In this document: positions 1 to 5,349 of the stretch, in pieces
How positions within the stretch are numbered: position 1 is the first letter of the stretch
Layout: each line of letters starts with the position of its first letter
NCBI GenBank assembly: GCA_051881895.1
Contig: JBJEQT010000003.1
Coordinates: 1 to 5,374, forward strand
DNA: 5,374 bases
Reading direction: 5' to 3'
DNA from: UBA3818 sp051881895
GTDB taxonomy: Bacteria; Bacillota; Clostridia; Oscillospirales; Ruminococcaceae
Program-made: the position numbers and the translations under genes
The notes under the pieces: model-generated
Databases searched by the model: none
What the model was told of the DNA's origin: nothing
The model's input: only the letters and a program-made list of their open reading frames with translations

Positions 1-2032
1 CATGTTTGTACGGCCCGGATACACATTTGAAGGCTGGAATTCGCAGGCGTCCGGAAACGGAATGGATTACACGCCAGGTGCTTCATACACCTACGGATAT
101 GATGACGAAACCATTTATGCACAGTGGAAGGCAAATGAAGATACTCCGTACAGAGTAGAGCATTACCTGATAACACCGCAGAATGAGTGCGTGTTGTATC
201 AAGGCGATGATAAAACCGGCCGGACCGATTCCACCGTTCAGGCACAGCCTGTCAGCATTACCGGATATGAGTACAAGGCGTCGTATCAAAATGATGATTT
301 GAATCTTGCGGAAAAGTCTGAGGGAAAAATTGCGGGAGACGGGTCTTTGGTACTCAAATTGTATTATACGCCGTTATCTGTCTACCTGAATTATAACGCG
401 AACAATGGTACCGATCAGTTCCAGCCGGTTGCGGGATACATCAACGGTAAGGTCACGGTAATTGGCAACCCGTTTTCTCGTCCGGGATATACCTTTATCC
501 GGTGGACTGAAAACCGAGATGGGTCAGGAAAGGCTTATGAAGCGGGAAAAGATGAATACACCTTCACGAAGGAATTGGATAACCTTTATGCGCAATGGCA
601 GGTAAATACCGATATCTCCTATACGGTTGAGCATTATATCCTATCGCCTGATGAGAAGAGCTGCACGCTGTTTGAAGAGGAAGACCTGAAAGGGGCAACG
701 GATGCCACGGCTGTGGCAAATCCCATCTATATTGCCGGATATGAATATGCGGCCGGATATCAGAATGAGACCTTAGGCGTAAGCGAGGTCTCGGAAGGGA
801 CGATTACAGCTGATGGGAATCTCACGCTGAAGCTGTACTACAAGCCGCATACCGTCAGCCTTGTATATATGCCGAACGGCGGAACGGGAACGATGGCTTC
901 GCAGTCGGGATATGTGGAAGATACTGTTATCGTTTCCGGCAATTTGTTTACGAGAGAAGGCTATTCGTTTGATAGATGGAATACGAAAGAAGATGGAACG
1001 GGCGTTTCGTATTCAGCCGGAAACGAATATACTCTGACAGCGGTAAGCGATGTCCTTTATGCTGTATGGACGCCGAACGATGATACGACGTACACGGTAA
1101 AACATTATAAAGTGGAGCAAAACGGCGGCGCAGAACTGGCAGACACGGAAACCCTGAAAGGGACAACCGATACAATGGCTTATGCCGCCGAGAAAACGTA
1201 TGAAGGATATACTTTCGTCAATCAGACCGGGGATAAGCAGAGCGTTGTTTCCGGAAAGATTACAGGCGATGGAAGCCTGATCCTGAAGCTCTACTACGTC
1301 CGTGATATGGATACACTGAAATATATGCCGAATGGCGGGACCGGTAATGCGTATCTTGCTTCCGGCCCTACACATGAGCAGATAGACGTACTGGCGAATC
1401 TGTTCATCCGTTTCGGATACAAATTCAAGGGATGGAACACACAGGCGGATGGCTCCGGCACTGCGTATCAGCCGGGAGATCCCTACCTGCTGACGGATGA
1501 AGAGGATATCCTTTATGCCCAGTGGGCAGAAGACCCTGATTCGCCGACAGAGCCGGAACTTACGACCCTTACCTATAAGGCCAACGGCGGCGCCGGCGCT
1601 GATCTGGTCAATACAGGCGCTGTTGGGGCGGGCCTGGAGGTGTCATCCAATCCCTTCACCCGGCACGGGTATCTTTTTAAAGGATGGAATACACGGGCAG
1701 ACGGCTCCGGTATCGCCTATGACGCCGGGGAAATATACCTGCTGACGGCAGAGGAGGACATCCTTTATGCCCAGTGGGAAAAGGGAAAGGAAGAAGAACC
1801 GGAAGAACCGGAGGATCCGGATGAGCCCGATGATCCTTCCTATGAAGACGATCCGTCCGAATCTGTTTACAACGAAGACAAGACAGATTCTGGTTCCGGC
1901 AAAGGCGATGAGGAGAAAAAAGACAACCCGGGAACCGGCGATGCAGCAAACATTCTGGTATGGTTTATGCTGCTTTCCGTTTCCGCAGCCGCGATGAGCG
2001 TACTGATTGGTACCAGAAGAAAACGCGGATGA
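1..2032 (+). CDS. Cell-wall-anchored InlB B-repeat / MucBP-like surface protein, C-terminal part (5' truncated by window edge)
   Basis: Reading frame open at the left edge; the first complete codon is at 2 and its ATG need not be the true start. The visible 676 residues alternate two modules. Flg_new/InlB B-repeats, recognised by a G-Y-x-F-x-x-W core and a closing Y-A-x-W, lie at about 1-42 (partial), 127-199, 284-356, 436-508 and 521-592. MucBP-like modules, starting Y-x-V-x-H-Y and ending L-K-L-Y-Y, lie at about 50-122, 207-280 and 364-432. The closing Y-A-x-W recurs every 157, 157, 152 and 84 residues. An acidic Pro/Glu/Asp linker (593-641) follows. Then comes a sortase signal: NPGTGD (642-647), a hydrophobic span (about 651-670) and the basic tail RRKRG. 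Sortase should link the protein to peptidoglycan with the repeats acting as a stalk. The family is known for surface adhesins, but any ligand-binding head lies upstream and is not seen. Architecture confidence is high; biological role is inferred. Confidence 0.9.
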   Translation, partial: MFVRPGYTFEGWNSQASGNGMDYTPGASYTYGYDDETIYAQWKANEDTPYRVEHYLITPQNECVLYQGDDKTGRTDSTVQAQPVSITGYEYKASYQNDDLNLAEKSEGKIAGDGSLVLKLYYTPLSVYLNYNANNGTDQFQPVAGYINGKVTVIGNPFSRPGYTFIRWTENRDGSGKAYEAGKDEYTFTKELDNLYAQWQVNTDISYTVEHYILSPDEKSCTLFEEEDLKGATDATAVANPIYIAGYEYAAGYQNETLGVSEVSEGTITADGNLTLKLYYKPHTVSLVYMPNGGTGTMASQSGYVEDTVIVSGNLFTREGYSFDRWNTKEDGTGVSYSAGNEYTLTAVSDVLYAVWTPNDDTTYTVKHYKVEQNGGAELADTETLKGTTDTMAYAAEKTYEGYTFVNQTGDKQSVVSGKITGDGSLILKLYYVRDMDTLKYMPNGGTGNAYLASGPTHEQIDVLANLFIRFGYKFKGWNTQADGSGTAYQPGDPYLLTDEEDILYAQWAEDPDSPTEPELTTLTYKANGGAGADLVNTGAVGAGLEVSSNPFTRHGYLFKGWNTRADGSGIAYDAGEIYLLTAEEDILYAQWEKGKEEEPEEPEDPDEPDDPSYEDDPSESVYNEDKTDSGSGKGDEEKKDNPGTGDAANILVWFMLLSVSAAAMSVLIGTRRKRG
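1421..1778 (+). repeat. Recent in-frame duplication of the last B-repeat (252-bp offset)
   Basis: Two adjacent B-repeats are still alike at DNA level. The stretch at 1421-1526 matches 1673-1778 at a constant offset of 252 bases (84 codons). Exact blocks include 1484-1496 against 1736-1748 (13 bases) and 1508-1526 against 1760-1778 (19 bases). No MucBP-like module sits between these two copies, unlike the earlier repeats. This suggests the last copy arose by tandem duplication of a B-repeat alone. Confidence 0.75.
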
Positions 2033-2077
2033 TACAGGGCTGATGCTCTCTGTCGTTTTGTTTGATTGCTTATCAGC

Positions 2078-2118
2078 AAAGAGCTAACTGATTTTGACAA
2101 AGTCGGTTGGCTCTTTTT
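2078..2118 (+). terminator. Rho-independent terminator of the surface-protein gene
   Basis: The left arm 2078-2091 and right arm 2103-2116 pair over 14 positions, with only two G-U pairs. The 11-base interval can itself form a short extension with a GAC loop. The right arm runs into five T at 2114-2118, followed by C and TTCTT. It lies 45 bases after the surface-protein stop codon. An upstream GCTCT (2045-2049) could compete for AGAGC in the left arm, but nothing else suggests regulated antitermination. Confidence 0.88.
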
Positions 2119-2130
2119 CTTCTGAATGGC

Positions 2131-2160
2131 TTGACGGAAGTATGATTCCTTCTTTATACT
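2131..2160 (+). promoter_or_regulatory. Sigma-A-type promoter for the SIS-domain gene
   Basis: TTGACG (2131-2136) and TATACT (2155-2160) are separated by 18 bases. The pair lies just after the preceding terminator and about 95 bases before the SIS gene start. The predicted start of transcription is near 2167, giving an untranslated leader of about 90 bases. The -10 region and the ten bases after it closely resemble those of the promoter at 5093-5121. Confidence 0.65.
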
Positions 2161-2170
2161 AAAGATGTAG

Positions 2171-2183
2171 TCGCAAAATGCGA
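2171..2183. promoter_or_regulatory. Candidate operator: inverted repeat TCGCA-AAA-TGCGA
   Basis: Perfect 5-bp arms around a 3-base spacer, placed just downstream of the -10 element and the predicted transcription start. That is a typical site for a repressor. No regulator gene is present in the window to match it, and arms this short can occur by chance. Confidence 0.3.
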
Positions 2184-2255
2184 ATCAAAAGCCTTTTGTA
2201 AAGCTGCACCAAATCGATGCGGCAAGACTGCAAAAAAGAAAAAGGAGAGTGCGGC

Positions 2256-3317
2256 ATGTACGAAGCAAAAGCGTGGAAAGAAAAAGATGGCCCTTGCCTG
2301 CGAGGATTTAATGAAAAAGAAGCAATCGACAGTGTCAACGGCGCTTTGGCCCTGCGCCCGCAGATCGAAAAGATCGTTGATCAGATCTGGGAGGAAGGGT
2401 TTGACGGCATTTACTTTATGGGGATCGGCGGCACCTATGCTTCCAGCATGCAGGTTGAAGTATATATGCGCGGGAAATCCCGTCTGCCGGTCTATGTAGA
2501 AAATGCGGCGGAATTTTTGACCACCGGAAACAAGCGGTTTACCGACCGGTCGGTGGTGATCTATTCTTCCGTTTCCGGCAATACCAAGGAAATGGTGGAA
2601 CTGGTGGATCATGTCCACGAGCTGGGCGCCCGGGTCATTGCGTTTATCGACACACCCGGTTCCGCTTTGACGCAGCCCGGCAAATCGGAGCATCTGATTG
2701 TTTATCCGGTCAATGAACAGCTGAAGTTCTTTATGGTAGCAAACTATCTGATGTACAAAAACGGCGAATTCCCCGAATACGACCGTTACAATAAAGAGAT
2801 GGAAGCGCATCTGGCAAAAGCGCTGGCCGAAGTGGAAATTTCTTCTGATGAATGGGCTTACCATTATGCCAAAGAGCAGGTCGCTTTCAAACAGGCGCAC
2901 CCGGACCTGCCGCATTATTTTATCGGCTCCGGCACCCAGTACGGCGCGACCTATTCGTACGCCATGTGCTATTGGGAAGAGCAGATGTGGGTACGCACCA
3001 AATCCATCAGCTGCCCGGAATTCTTCCATGGCATGCAGGAAATTGTGGAGGCCGATACCCCTGTGACCCTGTTCATGGGCGAGGACGAGCAGCGTCCTCT
3101 GGCGGAGCGGGTAGCGCGCTTTTTGCCGAAGGTCTGCGCGAACTACACGATCATCGATACCAAGGAATTTGCACTGAAAGGAATCAGCCCGGAATTCCGC
3201 GGAACGATTTCCCATTTGGTCATGCATGGCGTTAACAACCGGGTAGACGCTTATATGGAACTGTTCCTGCGTCATCCGCTGTCCATTCGCCGCTATTACC
3301 GCCAGTTCGATTATTAA
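2256..3317 (+). CDS. Double-SIS-domain protein, fructosamine-6-phosphate deglycase-like (FrlB/FraB type)
   Basis: Predicted 353-residue cytoplasmic enzyme. I start it at ATG 2256 because AGGAG at 2243-2247 sits 8 bases ahead; the longer in-frame ATG at 2217 has no such site. The first SIS domain (about 35-170) has a Gly-rich loop, GIGGT (56-60), and a phosphate-binding Ser/Thr loop, SSVSGNT (104-110). The second SIS domain (about 205-345) starts with IGSGTQYG (223-230). Glu242 and His258, in EFFHG, are 16 residues apart, the same spacing as the catalytic Glu/His pairs of GlmS isomerase (E488/H504) and FraB (E214/H230). The end, RRYYRQFDY, recalls the C terminus of E. coli FrlB, as does P-E-F-F-H-G-x-x-E-I-V-E. 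Known members split fructoselysine-6-P and related Amadori phosphates into glucose-6-P and the amine. The phosphorylating kinase or PTS is not visible nearby. Substrate is uncertain; the SIS deglycase/isomerase family assignment is secure. Confidence 0.88.
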   Translation: MYEAKAWKEKDGPCLRGFNEKEAIDSVNGALALRPQIEKIVDQIWEEGFDGIYFMGIGGTYASSMQVEVYMRGKSRLPVYVENAAEFLTTGNKRFTDRSVVIYSSVSGNTKEMVELVDHVHELGARVIAFIDTPGSALTQPGKSEHLIVYPVNEQLKFFMVANYLMYKNGEFPEYDRYNKEMEAHLAKALAEVEISSDEWAYHYAKEQVAFKQAHPDLPHYFIGSGTQYGATYSYAMCYWEEQMWVRTKSISCPEFFHGMQEIVEADTPVTLFMGEDEQRPLAERVARFLPKVCANYTIIDTKEFALKGISPEFRGTISHLVMHGVNNRVDAYMELFLRHPLSIRRYYRQFDY

Positions 3318-3343
3318 TAGCTGTCTGTGCCGGCGTCTGACGG

Positions 3344-3413
3344 TTTGAATTCAAAGGGGCAAAAGTCTTTTACCAAAGCTTTTGCCCCTTGCCAAGAGCA
3401 GCCGGGCGCTTGG
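3344..3413 (+). promoter_or_regulatory. Palindrome and two tandem hairpins between SIS and transporter genes
   Basis: The 123-base spacer holds a perfect 12-bp palindrome (TTTGAATTCAAA, 3344-3355). It overlaps a hairpin with a perfect 12-bp stem (3354-3365 with 3379-3390), extended after one bulged T by CTTT/AAAG around a TACC loop. A second, weaker hairpin follows (CCAAG 3392-3396 with CTTGG 3409-3413, plus two inner pairs) and is trailed by AATTTT. The first stem has no T-run on either strand, so it is not a classical terminator. It could be a processing or mRNA-stability element, or a partial attenuator that lowers transporter expression relative to the enzyme. Confidence 0.5.
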
Positions 3414-3440
3414 AATTTTGAAATGAGGAGAAGAAAAGGC

Positions 3441-4292
3441 ATGGCAAAACTAAAAAACGGACCGCTTTTGATTTTTCTTTCTGCGATCTGCTTCAGTACC
3501 GGGGGATTGTTCACAAAGCTGCTTCCCTGGCAGGCATTGTCTATCGGTTCGGGCAGATGTATTCTCTCCACCATTCTGATCGGCTGTTTTATGGCGAGTC
3601 AAAAGCATAAATTGGTGTTTAATAAAACCGTGTTTTTCGGCGGACTGTGTCTGTGCGGAACGGTAACGTTTTATGTGATGGCCAATAAGATGACAACGGC
3701 GGCCAACGCGATCGTGCTCCAATATTCGGCCCCGATTTTTATCATTCTTTTCATGTGGCTGTTTTTCCATAACCGTCCCGGCAAGCTGGACCTGGTTGCT
3801 TGCTGCATCGTTCTGGGCGGTATTGTTTTGTTTTTTGTGGACAGCCTGGATGGAGGCGGCATGGCTGGTAACCTGATTGCTCTGCTGTCCGGCATCTGCT
3901 ATGCGCTGGTGTGTATGCTCAATACATTTCCGGGCGGCGATCCCATGTCGTCCGTGTTTTTGGGCCATTTGATGAGTGCGGTCATCGGGCTGCCGAGCCT
4001 GGCGCAGGAAACGGATTTTTCTGCTTCTGCCATCGGCTGCATCCTGATGCTGGGAATTTTTCAGCTGGGATTGGGATATATTTTGTTTACCAAAGGCCTG
4101 GAAAATACCCAGCCGATTTCCGCAAGCCTGATTTCGACCATTGAACCGATCCTCAACCCGATTCTGGTTGCCCTTTTTTACGGTGAAAAAATCACCTGGC
4201 TGGCGATTTTGGGTGCTGTCATCGTGATTTGCGCCGTAATGGTCTATAACGTGATGAAAACAAAGCAGGCACAGAAAAAAGCTGCCGGTTAA
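3441..4292 (+). CDS. DMT superfamily EamA-type transporter
   Basis: A 283-residue inner-membrane protein, close to the usual size for two tandem EamA domains. ATG 3441 is chosen because AGGAG at 3426-3430 lies 10 bases upstream; longer in-frame starts at 3327 and 3423 would run through the intergenic hairpins or lack a ribosome site. About ten hydrophobic segments are visible, near residues 8-27, 31-51, 64-81, 88-109, 116-134, 142-161, 169-187, 196-216, 224-247 and 252-270. The tail is short and Lys-rich. Family-typical stretches are NAIVLQYSAPIF (89-100) ending the first half, and ISTIEPILNP (231-240) with GEK (248-250) in the second. Members move amino acids, nucleotides, sugars or drugs, and the direction and substrate cannot be read here. 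Its position downstream of the SIS enzyme on the same strand suggests co-transcription and a related substrate, which is an inference. Confidence 0.92.
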   Translation: MAKLKNGPLLIFLSAICFSTGGLFTKLLPWQALSIGSGRCILSTILIGCFMASQKHKLVFNKTVFFGGLCLCGTVTFYVMANKMTTAANAIVLQYSAPIFIILFMWLFFHNRPGKLDLVACCIVLGGIVLFFVDSLDGGGMAGNLIALLSGICYALVCMLNTFPGGDPMSSVFLGHLMSAVIGLPSLAQETDFSASAIGCILMLGIFQLGLGYILFTKGLENTQPISASLISTIEPILNPILVALFYGEKITWLAILGAVIVICAVMVYNVMKTKQAQKKAAG

Positions 4293-4374
4293 AGCCAGAG
4301 CAATTGAAAAGATTCGCGTGATACGGTTTTTGAAAAAAGGATCTGGCCGCCGGCGCCAAACGAAAAATAAACGA

Positions 4375-4408
4375 AAAAAGCCATTCGGCCGAAGCCGAAT
4401 GGCTTTTT
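4375..4408. terminator. Bidirectional Rho-independent terminator shared by the transporter gene and the 6S-like RNA
   Basis: A perfect 15-bp stem (4375-4389 with 4394-4408) surrounds a 4-base loop. On the plus strand it ends in five T, 83 bases after the transporter stop. On the minus strand it ends in six T and the loop reads C(TTCG)G, the very stable UUCG tetraloop. It begins 13 bases after the predicted 3' end of the minus-strand RNA. It therefore separates two convergent transcripts. Confidence 0.93.
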
Positions 4409-4421
4409 AAAATCAAATAGA

Positions 4422-4611
4422 ATCCCGCCCTGCCGGTCCGCAGTCGCTTAAACCCATCAAAAGACAGGGTGGGTAAAACCGCCTCGCGTTTTCAAGCTCC
4501 CTTCGTCCGGGGAAAACCCGGGAGGTCTGCTGTCCGCCGCAAGAGAAGGAATCCCGTAGCAAGCGTGTTGGATTTATATTGTCTGCGGATTGATCGCACA
4601 GGGCAGGATGC
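4422..4611 (-). ncRNA. ssrS: Probable 6S RNA (RNA polymerase-binding regulator)
   Basis: No coding frame is convincing here, but the minus strand folds into a rod of about 190 nt, the usual 6S length. The ends pair without a break over 11 bp: ATCCTGCCCTG (5' strand, 4609-4599) with CAGGGCGGGAT (4432-4422), one G-U. After an asymmetric internal loop, CCGCAG pairs with CTGCGG, then AAATCC with GGGTTT. Further in, CTTGCG can pair with CGCGAG, and CCGGG with CCCGG around a T-rich apical loop, leaving open bubbles between the helices. A terminator follows at once. The 5' CCTG..CTGTGCG resembles the conserved start of Firmicutes 6S RNAs as I recall them. 6S RNA mimics an open promoter and binds the housekeeping sigma holoenzyme in stationary phase. 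The call rests on fold, size and context, not on an alignment. Ends are approximate. Confidence 0.72.
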
Positions 4612-4615
4612 CACT

Positions 4616-4621
4616 ATTTTA
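4616..4621 (-). promoter_or_regulatory. Possible -10 element of the 6S-like RNA
   Basis: TAAAAT on the minus strand ends 6 bases before the predicted 5' end of the RNA at about 4609. No good -35 hexamer lies 16-18 bases further upstream, which would fall at the DUF1292 stop codon. CCACT (4611-4615) and AGTGG (4633-4637) form an inverted repeat enclosing this element. The RNA may instead be processed out of a transcript that starts upstream of DUF1292. Confidence 0.3.
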
Positions 4622-4637
4622 TGAAAGAAACCAGTGG

Positions 4638-4931
4638 TTATTCGGTGAATTCGTAATAATCCTCCAGATTTTTCATAAAAATCGCCGCAACATCGTTAAA
4701 TTCTTCTTCGCTTTCGATTCCCACCAAAAACTCCTCGTCGCCCTCTACGGAGTTGCGCAGGATGATCAATTCGCCGGGCTTTCCGAGAGAATCGTCATCG
4801 TAAGCGGGGATCATGGCCACATATTTGTGTCCGTCTTTTTCCAGCGTGTCCAGTACCTCAAAAGTATGGGAAACGCCTTCGTCATCTGTCAGGGTCAGCA
4901 AATCTGGCCCGAATTCGTTTTGTTCTGACAT
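4638..4931 (-). CDS. DUF1292 (YrzB-like) small acidic protein
   Basis: A 97-residue cytoplasmic protein, typical length for the DUF1292 family of Firmicutes, whose molecular function is unknown. The family pattern is visible: a T-L-x-D-D-x-G-x-x-H-x-F-E-V-L-D core (residues 13-28), then the Y-V-A-M-I-P strand (37-42), an E-L-I-I-L-R strand (54-59), and the acidic E-x-E-E-F-N-D-V region near 75-81 leading into a C-terminal helix. It is strongly acidic overall. The start at 4931 is supported by GGAGG on the minus strand (4939-4943), 7 bases upstream. It appears monocistronic apart from the 6S-like RNA just downstream, whose 5' end lies about 27 bases beyond the stop codon. In many Firmicutes DUF1292 genes sit near ruvX-like or housekeeping genes; none is in view here. 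Confidence 0.88.
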   Translation of the reverse strand: MSEQNEFGPDLLTLTDDEGVSHTFEVLDTLEKDGHKYVAMIPAYDDDSLGKPGELIILRNSVEGDEEFLVGIESEEEFNDVAAIFMKNLEDYYEFTE

Positions 4932-4954
4932 TCTTTTGCCTCCAGATTCCGGAA

Positions 4955-4993
4955 CCGCCGAAGCGGATCGCTTTCAAATTGCGGGAATACCGC
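4955..4993 (-). other. Two hairpins in the DUF1292 leader
   Basis: The minus-strand leader of about 70 bases contains GCGG-5-CCGC (4981-4993) and CCGC(TTCG)GCGG (4955-4966). The second has a stable UUCG tetraloop and lies about a dozen bases before the ribosome binding site. No T-run follows either. They may protect the mRNA 5' end or tune translation; no ligand-binding core is recognisable. Confidence 0.4.
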
Positions 4994-5001
4994 GTCTGAT
5001 T

Positions 5002-5033
5002 ATCATATTATATGATTCAAAGAAAGAAGTCAA
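5002..5033 (-). promoter_or_regulatory. Promoter of DUF1292 with an overlapping palindrome
   Basis: On the minus strand, TTGACT (5033-5028) precedes a perfect TATAAT (5012-5007) by 15 bases, slightly short of the best spacing. The -10 lies inside a 15-base near-palindrome with 7-bp arms ATCATAT and ATATGAT (5002-5016) around one base. Transcription would start near 5000. The palindrome is placed where a repressor would block the -10 element, but an AT-rich palindrome is also easy to get by chance. Confidence 0.5.
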
Positions 5034-5040
5034 TTGGAAA

Positions 5041-5121
5041 TAAAATTTAATCTATATTTCATAAAAAATATTATTTTTGTTAAAAAAAACAGTTGACAAT
5101 ACCCATAAAATGTTGTATATT
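5041..5121 (+). promoter_or_regulatory. Strong sigma-A promoter with AT-rich upstream element
   Basis: The consensus -35 TTGACA (5093-5098) and TATATT (5116-5121) are 17 bases apart. The fifty bases upstream (5041-5092) are almost all A and T, with A- and T-tracts like an UP element. Transcription should begin near 5128. It is the best promoter in the window, yet no ordinary gene starts within 250 bases downstream, so its immediate product is an untranslated or leader RNA. Confidence 0.82.
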
Positions 5122-5127
5122 AAAGAT

Positions 5128-5267
5128 GCAGAAAAAAGATGAAACCAGAACGAAAAAACGGAAAGGGGGCGTTTCCCATGTACTCTGATGAACCGGTTCA
5201 GAACCTTGGCCGCGGGGTTCGTGGAGAATACGCGGCCATCCGGAAAGCAGTTTCGTTCCTTTCATAA
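5128..5267 (+). ncRNA. Unidentified structured leader RNA (riboswitch- or attenuator-like)
   Basis: The transcript from the promoter just upstream can fold into one closed domain. The closing helix pairs ATGAAA (5139-5144) and GAACGAAA (5148-5155) with TTTCAT (5260-5265) and TTTCGTTC (5251-5258): 14 bp with a CCA/C internal loop. Inside are GGAAA/TTTCC (5160-5164 with 5172-5176), TCTGA/TCAGA (5184-5188 with 5198-5202), and an 8-bp GC-rich helix TGGCCGCG/CGCGGCCA (5207-5214 with 5231-5238) that can be extended by GTTC/GAAT. A 12-bp palindrome, TGAACCGGTTCA (5189-5200), allows an alternative pairing of CCGG with CCGG at 5240-5243. A multi-helix junction behind a closing stem, at the 5' end of a strong transcript, is the plan of many riboswitches. 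It matches no class I can recall (TPP, FMN, SAM, cobalamin, c-di-GMP, c-di-AMP, THF, ZTP, guanidine, fluoride, T-box). The regulated gene, if any, lies beyond the window. Confidence 0.45.
5178..5267 (+). CDS. Possible 29-residue leader peptide inside the structured RNA
   Basis: ATG 5178 follows AAAGGGGG (5162-5169) by 8 bases, a good ribosome binding site, and opens a 29-codon frame ending at TAA 5265-5267. The peptide begins MYSDEPVQNLG and ends AVSFLS. It has no run of a regulated amino acid and no signal or membrane segment, and I do not recognise it. The ribosome site falls within the 5160-5176 hairpin, and translation would disrupt the GC-rich helix and the closing stem. It could be a regulatory leader peptide or a chance frame. 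Confidence 0.22.
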   Translation: MYSDEPVQNLGRGVRGEYAAIRKAVSFLS

Positions 5268-5270
5268 AGA

Positions 5271-5294
5271 GAGTCCATCAATGGATTGATACTC
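5271..5294 (+). other. Hairpin downstream of the structured domain
   Basis: GAGT (5271-5274) and ATCAA (5277-5281) pair with TTGAT (5286-5290) and ACTC (5291-5294), with two bulged C and a TGGA loop. No T-run follows, so it is not a terminator. It starts only five bases after the 14-bp closing helix. Confidence 0.4.
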
Positions 5295-5349
5295 CTAACC
5301 AATCGGAGGTTGTCCGATTATAAATCAGAAACTGCATGTCCTAACCAAT
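5293..5349 (+). repeat. 11-bp direct repeat TCCTAACCAAT, two copies
   Basis: Perfect copies at 5293-5303 and 5339-5349, 46 bases apart start to start; TCCTAA occurs a third time at 5355-5360. The 3' end of the first copy is folded into a 7-bp hairpin, AATCGGA/TCCGATT (5301-5307 with 5313-5319, loop GGTTG). AACC inside the same copy could instead pair with GGTT at 5308-5311. The second copy has no such hairpin partner. The repeats may be protein-binding sites on DNA or RNA, or parts of switching structures. The window ends at 5374 without a further gene. Confidence 0.5.

Noticed and set aside
2154..3275. A 373-codon open frame on the minus strand opposite the SIS gene
   Set aside because: Its translation is rich in His, Phe and Arg with no family pattern, while the plus strand has clear SIS motifs, a ribosome site and a promoter. 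It is a shadow of that gene.
3327..3440. A longer N terminus for the transporter, starting at 3327
   Set aside because: It would translate the hairpin spacer, has no ribosome binding site, and adds a hydrophilic extension absent from the family; ATG 3441 has AGGAG 10 bases upstream.
4455..4530. Plus-strand resemblance to a T-box core (AGGGTGG...ACCGC...TTCGTCC)
   Set aside because: The conserved block is interrupted by extra bases, no stem I or following antiterminator/terminator pair is seen, no gene lies downstream on that strand, and the minus strand explains the region better as 6S RNA.
5185..5246. CTGATGA followed by GGAAA, suggesting a hammerhead ribozyme
   Set aside because: The bases flanking the cores do not form the required stem II, and there is no NUH cleavage triplet at the expected junction with the outer helix.
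5080..5265. A 61-codon frame on the minus strand across the leader region
   Set aside because: It runs antisense through a near-consensus plus-strand promoter and the structured RNA, and its composition follows the AT-rich tract. No ribosome site or family pattern supports it.
5293..5349. Direct repeats as the start of a CRISPR array
   Set aside because: Eleven bases is too short for a CRISPR repeat and only two complete copies are present, with no cas genes in view.
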